Shown in pieces: positions 57,036 to 64,000 of a DNA stretch of 64,000 nt. Made by a program: the position numbers and the translations under genes. Origin of the DNA: Seison nebaliae (Eukaryota > Rotifera > Pararotatoria > Seisonacea > Seisonidae); NCBI GenBank assembly GCA_023231475.1, contig JALJEE010002157.1, positions 39,007 through 103,006 on the forward strand. The letters are read 5' to 3'. The notes below the pieces were generated by a model, which was not told where the DNA came from, ran no database searches, and saw only the letters and a program-made list of their open reading frames with translations. How positions within the stretch are numbered: the stretch's first letter is position 1; every line of letters begins with the position of its first letter.

Positions 57036-58487
57036 ATGGATAACCATAAAGAGAATCGTAAACCGGAAAACCGGTCAAATAGTGAATTTTGGGACAGACA
57101 AAGTTTGATCGAACAGATAGATGCTGTCGTGAAGCAAAATTATTTCCAGAAGAAAGCGGAAACTGCGGAAAGGAGAAAATGTGATCCAATTGACGATATT
57201 GAAGATTATGAGTCGATGACATTGGATTTTGGGGAGAAAAATGAAACGACGACATTGCCAATTAATAAGACGAATAATAAACGATATTATTTCCTGGGTA
57301 TTCTTCTAGTTGTTTTTTCTTCGATGTTATTGAAATGGAGGATTGATGTTATACGGAATAGATCATTATCAGATGTTAAATTGATTAATAAAATGGAACA
57401 AAAAATTTCTTCTAAATTATTGAAAGGAGAGAGAGTTTTAATGAAGAATCGTGAATGGGAAGCATTGTCACAAGCATTCTACAATAATAAATCGACATTT
57501 TTCAAGAGAATTCCAGAAAATTCTTTACTCCAAATTATTACTCTCAAATTCAACGATTTCATTTCGAAAGGAAAACAATTAAGTAATTCAAAAATCGAAG
57601 AATTCAAACCGATAATATCTTCAATTTCTCTCTATCTCCACCAAAAAACCAAACGAGTATTATCTTTCTTTTTCGTGGTGTTTATTGATAAAATAATACC
57701 AAATATTTCTTCTCTTTCTATCTATTTGTTCGATGAAACTTGTTCGATTTTAGTCAGTCTTGGTGATCAACTAGTAGAAAATAGTTCTCCTACTTCTGTC
57801 CGTATAATGCGTAAGATAAAAGACGAAATTATTCCCATGATTTTCAACAAAATTCTTGAACTTTTCCATTGGATATACAGTCTTCCTTTCTATTCGAGAT
57901 TTACAATTCAAACATCATTTCTTGTAATATTTATATATTTTACGAAACGACAAATTCGACGAAGAAGAATGTGGAAACGATTCTCCAAATATCTCATAGA
58001 ACAATTGGAGAAATATATAGCAAATGAAAGAATTCGGTCGAAGTCAGTTATTTTAATTAAGAAATTATCGAAGAAATTGAAAATTGATCCAACGAACAAA
58101 GAGGAAGTTGAAGTGTTTAATAATGTTGTGTTAAAGATTAGTTTTAAATATCGATTCAAAGTTAGATATTGTTGGGACAGGATTGAGAATGGAGAGAAAG
58201 TTTGGATTTGGAGATTTTTGGAATCAGTGGCTATTGAAGAATTTGAAAGGAAAAATGTGAGACCACCGCGAATAATTGAAGTGACACGATTAGATGGTGG
58301 TAATATGGATAAATCTGGAATGGACGTTCAATTTAAATTGCAAGATGTGCCTTATATGCAAATGAAGATGGGACAAACCAAAAAGTCTTTGATTATTAAA
58401 TTTCGGGGAAATATTTCATTCAAGAAAGGAGTAATGGGTATACAAAGAAAAAAACTTTACAAAATCAAAATGTTGGAAGAATATTAA
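57036..58487 (+). CDS. membrane protein with basic C-terminal domain, unknown (possible MSC-like fold)
   Basis: A single exon of 483 aa. An acidic/polar N-terminus (about 80 aa) is followed by a membrane helix (YYFLGILLVVFSSMLLK), a long amphipathic middle with several hydrophobic stretches, and a second membrane helix (FTIQTSFLVIFIYFT). The C-terminal domain is basic (about 160 aa: KRQIRRRRMWKRFSKYLIEQ). A passage with YCWDRIENGEKVWIWRF recalls the winged-helix MSC domain of inner nuclear membrane LEM proteins (MAN1/LEMD2), where a Trp-Asp-Arg and VWRW pattern occurs. No LEM domain was seen. The layout, two membrane segments flanked by N- and C-terminal soluble parts, fits that idea but is not proof. 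It could equally be a lineage-specific protein. Confidence 0.55.
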   Translation: MDNHKENRKPENRSNSEFWDRQSLIEQIDAVVKQNYFQKKAETAERRKCDPIDDIEDYESMTLDFGEKNETTTLPINKTNNKRYYFLGILLVVFSSMLLKWRIDVIRNRSLSDVKLINKMEQKISSKLLKGERVLMKNREWEALSQAFYNNKSTFFKRIPENSLLQIITLKFNDFISKGKQLSNSKIEEFKPIISSISLYLHQKTKRVLSFFFVVFIDKIIPNISSLSIYLFDETCSILVSLGDQLVENSSPTSVRIMRKIKDEIIPMIFNKILELFHWIYSLPFYSRFTIQTSFLVIFIYFTKRQIRRRRMWKRFSKYLIEQLEKYIANERIRSKSVILIKKLSKKLKIDPTNKEEVEVFNNVVLKISFKYRFKVRYCWDRIENGEKVWIWRFLESVAIEEFERKNVRPPRIIEVTRLDGGNMDKSGMDVQFKLQDVPYMQMKMGQTKKSLIIKFRGNISFKKGVMGIQRKKLYKIKMLEEY

Positions 58488-58697
58488 TGATATGTATATC
58501 ATTTATCATGATCAAATATATTCTATCGGATACATTTTTTATTTCGAATTTTATTTGCAATAAAAATTTTCTTTTAAAATTTCTTCATAATTCAAAATTT
58601 ATATTTTTTTTAAAATTTTTCGATTTCTTTCCAAATTAAATTTTTTTCGATTTATTTTATTTTTTAGTTAATTTCGAAGCGTTTCCATTTTCTTCAA
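58488..58697. other. short intergenic spacer
   Basis: About 210 bp of very AT-rich DNA with a TTTTTAG acceptor-like signal near 58667, before the next gene's start. Confidence 0.3.
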
Positions 58698-60461
58698 ATG
58701 AACTTTTTCAAAAAAGGAAATTCTCTTTCTTTTTTACGTCATATTATTATTGAGAGTCGTCGAAATGCTTCGACAAATGTTGTCGCTCGTTTAAAAGAAG
58801 AAAGTGAAAAGTTGATCGAGAATGTTTCTCGTCAAACATCTAATCAATTTGAACAGAAAAAAGATCATCGTTTCCTCTTAATTCAACCAAGTTAATTTTA
58901 TGAAATTTCAAATTAAATTCAATATCAAATTCCTTCAAAAATTTATTTATTTATTCTTAATTAAATCAAAATACAGAAATGAAAAATTCAGCAAAAAATC
59001 GTCAACATTCTCATCCTGAATATCAATTAGAAGAGAATGAGACACTTCTTCATTCATTGTCTTCATCGAAATGTGTGGCCAGTCGAATTATGACGTTATC
59101 ACGAATTGGAACGAATACTTTATTTGGAAGTGGAAATATTGAAACAATTCGACATCTAATAAATAATAAAAAACTTAAAATTAATTCGGTTTATTTTAGT
59201 ATCGATCGATTGACTTTCCATCAAACGGAACAACTGGAGGAATTATTTAATGGAATTTCAGTTTATGATCGGTTCGTTCTTTTTATTCCTACTTTTAAGA
59301 TGGAAATAATTTCATAGAATCCTCTTCCAGTTATTCAATCGTCTTAAAATTGTTTGAAGAGTCCAGTTCATTTTCATCAACCGAAATGAAATTACAATTA
59401 ACTTTAATGAAAATCAGAAGTAGTCGAATTAGAAGAAAAGATTTTGATTTATTTATGAAAGAAGAAAAAATTATCAGAAACAATCTCTCCGTATTAGAAA
59501 AACAGAGAAAAATGATTCATGAAAATCGTCTGAAAAATCTCAATATCCCAATCGTTCCAGTAATTGGTTATACGAATTCCGGTTTTCAGCAATTTGCTTT
59601 TTAGAAAAAATAATTGATTATAATTTTTTAAATTGAAAAAATTTTCAAATTATTCTAGGCAAAACAACGATCATTCAAAAATTGACAAATTCTCAAGATT
59701 TGGTAGGAGAGGATCGATTATTTGCCACTTTACGAACGAAATTCATTCCACTTCACCTCCCACCAACTTATCAGCAAATTTATTTGATAGACACTATCGG
59801 ATTATTGACAGATCTTCCTATGAAAATGTTCGATGTTAATCCCTTCCAAGGAACAATTCAAGAAAGTTTAACATCTAATTTGATGTTACTGATACACGAT
59901 ATCTCTCATCCGGACCACGAACAACAACTACGGACAGTTTTGGAAATATTTAATAAAGAACATCAAATTGTTAATGGGAAAGGAAAAAAGGAAGAAATGA
60001 AACCGAATATAATTTTAGTGAATAATAAATTCGATAAGTTATCGGGAATTTCGAAGGAAAAGAAAATAAAAATTGTGTTGAAAGAAAAAGAAATTTTTGA
60101 GAAATATAAATGGAATTTAGTTGAATCATTTTGGACGGATTCGTTAAATGGAAAATGTGACGACGAATTCATTTTGAAACTCCATAACATAGTTATGAAG
60201 ACGAATAAAAAAGTGTTGGCATTAATTTTCATTTCTCCCTCGTCAACTGCATACCAATGGCTCCAAAAACGAAATCTTTTTCTTTTCGATTCAAAAATCC
60301 TGAAACAATTCCAACAGATGGAAAACATTGAGTTAATCAAAAGTGAGAAAAGCGAATTATCGACTAATGTTATCGAGCTACCTCTCTTCCTGCATAAAAA
60401 ACTACTTCATCAATTCCTCTCTAAATTTCCTTCATTTAAATTAGTCAAAACATTAACTTAA
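58698..60461 (+). CDS. GTPBP6: HflX-type GTPase GTPBP6, mitochondrial
   Basis: GTPBP6 is the mitochondrial HflX homologue, which acts on the large mitoribosomal subunit in recycling and assembly. Four exons start with ATG at 58698. The basic N-terminus (RHIIIESRRNAS) fits a mitochondrial presequence. The HflX N-terminal domain has VYDRYSIVLKLFEES (human FDRFTVVLHIF), and the linker is a coiled coil (RIRRKDFDLFMKEEKIIRNN). The P-loop GYTNSGKTT is interrupted by an intron after GYTNSG. Further elements are G2/switch EDRLFATL, G3 DTIGLLTDLP (family DTxGFLxxLP), DISHPDHEQQ, and G4 NNKFD. The C-terminal domain continues to 60461. Introns use gttaat, gttcgt and gttttc donors. The enzyme motifs are intact. 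Confidence 0.9.
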
Positions 60462-61294
60462 ATTCCATTTCTTTCAATCGAAATAGTTTCAGTTGCTTCC
60501 GTACTTGGTTCATGACTTTCTCTTGCTATTTTAAATTCTTTTTTCAAAAAGTTGGTAATAAAATTATTGTTCATCAGTTCTTCTTTTCTATTCATCTATT
60601 CATAGGGATGTATGAAGTGAGCAGTTCCTTAAATTTTTACTCATACCCTTGCTCATTTTTACTCACTCCGTACATGTTGGCAAAAAAAGTTGTATCTCGA
60701 TTAATAGATAAATTTATCACTTTTGATCCTTTATGGTTTGATAAATTATTAGGTTAACGTTAAAGAAGATGAATTTAGAAGATTTTGTTGTCCTTGACTA
60801 CTCTACTATGTGACTATTGAACTATTGAATAGAGATTCATAAGAGAGATGAAGTCTATTTTCCATATACTACAACTTTTCTCTTTTTCGTTCTCTTTCTT
60901 CCCTTAAATACTCATTTTTACTCACTTCATACATGCCTGGTATAGAGTATACTCTATTAGTCTGTCAATTAGGCTGAAACCCTTTTAATTAAATTAGGCT
61001 ACTTATAGAGAACCGGGTGCCCTTTCTGAGTGCACCAATGTTCTATAGGATGATCTTATGGAACATTAATCTGGATTAATCTAAAGTCTTATTAAGATCC
61101 TATAAAATTTTTTAATGTTTTTCATCTCTCTAGGTGGATACTATATAGTATCTATATATAAATCCTAGTGTTGTGATTATGATCCGTGAGTCCAAAGTGA
61201 TAAGACTCGAGTCCTCCATACATTATGGGAAAAAAAATCCAGACATGATAAGAGTCCTATACATACAAGGCTCGAGCCAAGCTATTAGCCAGGC
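60462..61294. other. repeat-bearing intergenic region next to the retroelement
   Basis: About 830 bp. A motif (CATTTTTACTCACTYCRTACATG) occurs at about 60654-60676 and again at 60912-60934, and in inverted orientation near 60605-60621 (GGGATGTATGAAGTGAG). The rest may include sequence left over from the BEL/Pao element. No gene is supported. Confidence 0.5.
60605..60936. repeat. foldback/direct repeat cluster
   Basis: One motif of 17-25 bp appears three times: inverted at 60605-60621 and direct at 60654-60676 and 60912-60934. Inverted arms 33 bp apart can form a hairpin. The family is unknown; a MITE or other non-autonomous element is possible. Confidence 0.55.
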
Positions 61295-61915
61295 TCATGC
61301 TTTGGCTCCAAGGTAGACACCTCGACACATTGCGCAAGTGATAAGCATGACGTAAACTTTTTCAACATCAACTGTTCGAAAACGACCTGCGTAGTCGATA
61401 CCGATAATGTCAAATGAAGATGTTAACGTGTCCCTGAAAATTGGCAGTGGACTTTCGTCCTGCTGTAACGGTAGGACCTTGTTGCGACGACAATGTCTAA
61501 ATTCCCGAATTATCGATTTTACGCTTGTCCGAAGACGCTGGCAAAAGTATTGTTCCCGAAAAAGGAACATAAGTTGCATTGCGCCGCAGTGATAATTCGA
61601 TTCGTGTAGCGTTCGTATAATTGTCTCCAATATTTTCGAATCTCTAGGAATTACTGTGACATAACAATTGGCAGATCTCAAACTTCTAATTCGAATCCTC
61701 AACATACCACGAATTAGATGAATGTTCTCCCGATAATAGGAGCTGGATCTGGGAATCGGTAAATTTCTCTCTAGACAAGCCAACTTACTTCCTAAATGGC
61801 TTCTTTGCTCATGGATGATGCGTGTGCTGCTTCGGTGAATGATATTGTCAATTTTCATTGAAATAAACGAACCGCCTTCCATACATTCTTCATGACCCTG
61901 CACAGTTTTATCCAA
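61295..61915 (-). pseudogene. BEL/Pao integrase N-terminal fragment
   Basis: Includes the zinc-binding region (RTSVKSIIREFRHCRRNK) and the first catalytic region (FDIIGIDYAGRF), then ends at CRGVYLG. The rest of the integrase core is missing. It is offset in frame from the upstream RT piece. Confidence 0.75.
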
Positions 61916-62998
61916 TTGTTATATTTCGTTATAATTTTGACCACAACCTCGTTCGACTCTAATGCCTTTGGTTCCTCGATCTTTTCGTCTTCGTGAAGGT
62001 GACAGAATTCTTCCGATAAATCCACAGTCCATTCGATAGGTTTCAACAACCAATCTGGAGGAATAACGTATTTCTCCAAGGATCGCTCTGTAATCGGTGA
62101 TGTTCGTGAAGAAATGTCCGCAGGGTTTTTGGTTCCCTCGTAAAATCGCATTGTAATGTTCTCGTATTTTCGAATTCTATTTATTCGGTTGTTTACGTAC
62201 ACACATTTAAAAAATTTACCATTCTTAATCCGCATCAGATTGTCTTTTGAATCATCGCTAACTATCATTATATCGTCCATATAAGTATTCTGTGGTTTTG
62301 ATTCGAAATTGAAATTATCAGACGATTCTCGGCATTCCTTCTTATATATATAGTTTAAAGACCGGGAAAATAGAGATGGCCCACAATTGATACCGAACGG
62401 CATTCGACAAAATTGATAGAATACCCAATCCCTTCCTTCTGGGATTGCTATCTGCAGAAATTTTCGATCATCCTCCTTTATAACCAATTGCAGGAAGGGC
62501 TTTTTTACGTCTGCCAACAATATTGACCGGTTAAGCCGACTTCGAATAAGTATCTCCATACTTATTATATATATTATTATATGGGTATACCATACATCCA
62601 TCATCCAATGCTTGATTCAATGAGTTTGTGCCAAACGAGGCATCATATACAATTCTCGCTTTACCATTATGCTTGACGGTAAAATAAGGCATAACATAAT
62701 GTAGGATTTTCGTCTTCTCCAAGATTCCTTCATCCAGCATCTTCCTGAATTCGGACTTCACGAATTTTAATTCTTCGAATCTTCTACTGAATGAGCACTT
62801 TATTCGACCTAATGCCTTCGTTATGTTCTCTTGTGGTATCTCATTAATCTTGAATGGAAGGCAGACGATTATTCGATTGTTGAAGTTTATCGAAAACGAC
62901 GGATAATTTCCTTCCGCCCTTACATTATTCATTTTCGCAACATCATAACATCTTCTCAAATCAGCTTTGGCTTCAATGTGATGGCAGATTGTTTCCAA
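61855..62998 (-). pseudogene. BEL/Pao reverse transcriptase fragments
   Basis: The first piece (62998-62531) has the palm entry ARIVYDASFGTNSLNQAL. A frameshift and an AT-rich insertion (about 62555-62585) separate it from the second piece. That one has LLADVKKPFLQLVI, FCRMPFGINCGPSLF and a TYMDDIMIVSDDS active site. After the YMDD the frame jumps to the late Pao segment NPADISSRTSP, so several hundred nucleotides are deleted. It is not functional. Confidence 0.8.
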
Positions 62999-63016
62999 TG
63001 AATGAGGGGTGCTACC

Positions 63017-63295
63017 CTAAATCAACGGACCCAGTAACGTGTCTATCGACACCAGATTTGATTCCAATTTCTTGGGTCTTGTTAAATTAACGATATTCCA
63101 GTATTGGTCCATCCCTATTATGACATCAATTTCGACTTTGAGAAAAATCTTTCGGATGTTCTTCTTGGGTATTGCACTTCCCTTCCTTACCATCACATAA
63201 GGCAATATGGTGCCTTCTACGACAATCTTTACAGACCTACTTCTACATTGTCTCACACTGTGTCCCGGACGAAGGCAGTTGTAATCTCCAGACAT
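63017..63295 (-). pseudogene. BEL/Pao protease-region fragment
   Basis: Begins with the second knuckle half (CLRPGHSVRQC) and ends with DVIIGMDQYWNIV, the conserved (D)xLIGxDYYW segment of BEL/Pao aspartic proteases. The catalytic DSG was not recognisable, consistent with loss of internal sequence. Confidence 0.65.
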
Positions 63296-63732
63296 AGTCT
63301 CTTTCTTTCAACCATTCGTTTCCGTTCGATAATTGAAAGATTACATTCCCCGGCCGAATGACCATACGTGCCGCAAATGAAACATTTTATCGTAGTAGGA
63401 ACCTTCTCGTCCATTAATAGATTCATATCGAACTTTACCGCACTCCTTTCTCTTGGCCGATCACAATCATCTTCACGAATTCTTTGAGATTCCTCATCAA
63501 GTAGGCTAAGTACTGGCTCAAGATAAATTTCTTCCTCCTTCCAAAATCTCCGGATCCACATTTTCCGTAAACCTTCATGGAGCTTCGAATGGATTATTGA
63601 AATCGTCATGATTTCATGATTCTCGTCCTTAATACCCATTGATCTCATTGTTCGAATAACACCCGATAACTCTATGTAGAATCTTCCCACGTCTTGATGA
63701 GTAGAAATTATAAACGTGGGGAATTTTGCCAA
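63253..63732 (-). pseudogene. BEL/Pao gag fragment with CCHC zinc knuckle
   Basis: The frame contains KCFICGTYGHSAGEC, a CX2CX4HX4C zinc knuckle, near its end, preceded by gag-like helices. The expected second knuckle is broken: its CLRPGHSVRQC half is in the other frame, at about 63235-63277, so a frameshift lies between them. No start codon was established. Confidence 0.75.
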
Positions 63733-64000
63733 ATTTAGTGATCCAAATAGCAGAATTGTATGTTGTTTTATTTGGCTAGTTCAATGTGAATTGAGAAGAA
63801 GATTTATGCATTTCTCAAATTCGCACAGAATAAAATGTCCCAGGTAGATTAAAGTCTATAATCAATGCAATTCGAATGTAATCCGTCCCCCCATGTAGGA
63901 AAGACCAGAATCATGGGACAACGAATTTATATGCAAGGTCGCGCTCGACAATCCCAAGACGAAATTGCCGCAACAACACTCCTGGTTCGAAGAGAACAAA

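Larger units (their letters stand above)
61295..64000 (-). mobile_element. decayed BEL/Pao LTR retrotransposon, internally deleted, runs off the window
   Basis: Reading the minus strand from 63732 down, pieces of gag, protease, reverse transcriptase and integrase appear in the usual BEL/Pao order but in different frames, separated by frameshifts and deletions. The RNase H and most of the Pao peptidase region are missing, and the integrase stops after its first acidic residue. No LTR could be delimited. The gag 5' part lies at or beyond 64000. It is an inactive copy. Confidence 0.85.

Noticed and set aside
1-64000. tRNA, rRNA or snRNA genes
   Set aside because: I looked for B-box-like GGTTCGANTCC and conserved rRNA/snRNA strings by eye and found none convincing; a covariance search was not possible.

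Overview
This window is nuclear DNA from a small, AT-rich animal genome. The evidence is spliced genes with very short introns (mostly about 40-60 nt), single-gene transcription units on both strands, and clear metazoan proteins: a polycystin-1 family receptor/channel, INPP5E, COG3, AMP deaminase 2, mLST8, EMC4 and a BEL/Pao retrotransposon. No prokaryotic features, rRNA, tRNA or CRISPR were seen. The exact phylum cannot be fixed from sequence alone. A compact ecdysozoan (nematode, acariform mite) or another miniaturised animal such as an orthonectid would all fit. A striking genome-wide habit is that almost every intron I could verify by reading frame begins GTT (G|GTTNNN) rather than the usual animal GTA/GTG.

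Layout. 0.6-4.8 kb: a small coiled-coil gene, PSMG3-like and EMC4 on the minus strand, and mLST8 on the plus strand head-to-head with EMC4. 5.9-17.7 kb: one giant polycystin-1/LOV-1-like gene with signal peptide, PKD domain, REJ-like region, GPS, PLAT and polycystin channel. 18.9-24.7 kb: a 71-aa half-SNARE mini-syntaxin, a GT17-family glycosyltransferase with a degenerate active site, a bMERB (MICAL/EHBP1-type) protein with a coding poly-Asp microsatellite, and a secreted JmjC/cupin-8 protein with an EF-hand. 25-34.3 kb: a MIIP-like protein (minus), an unknown coiled-coil protein, a ~1,000-aa orphan type I membrane protein with one Ig domain (minus), and a GT31 glycosyltransferase (minus). 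34.7-39.9 kb: INPP5E with an intact C-terminal CaaX box (minus), head-to-head with COG3 (plus). 41.3-43.7 kb: an intronless 807-aa ankyrin protein built from five 75-residue double-ankyrin modules, preceded by about 3.7 kb of microsatellite-rich non-coding DNA. 47.4-52.2 kb: a tiny two-exon membrane protein (minus) and AMPD2 (plus). 53.3-60.5 kb: a short secreted fibrinogen-domain protein, an unassigned minus-strand gene, a 483-aa membrane protein and mitochondrial HflX-type GTPase GTPBP6. 60.5-64 kb: repeats and a decayed BEL/Pao element on the minus strand that continues past the window.

The genes do not form an operon-like system; most are independent housekeeping loci. Polycystin-1 and INPP5E are both ciliary-signalling components in other animals and suggest the organism has cilia or ciliated sensory neurons. 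The least conventional items are the mini-syntaxin, the GT17 protein without its acidic catalytic motif, the modular ankyrin protein, the Ig-domain orphan and the GTT donor signature.
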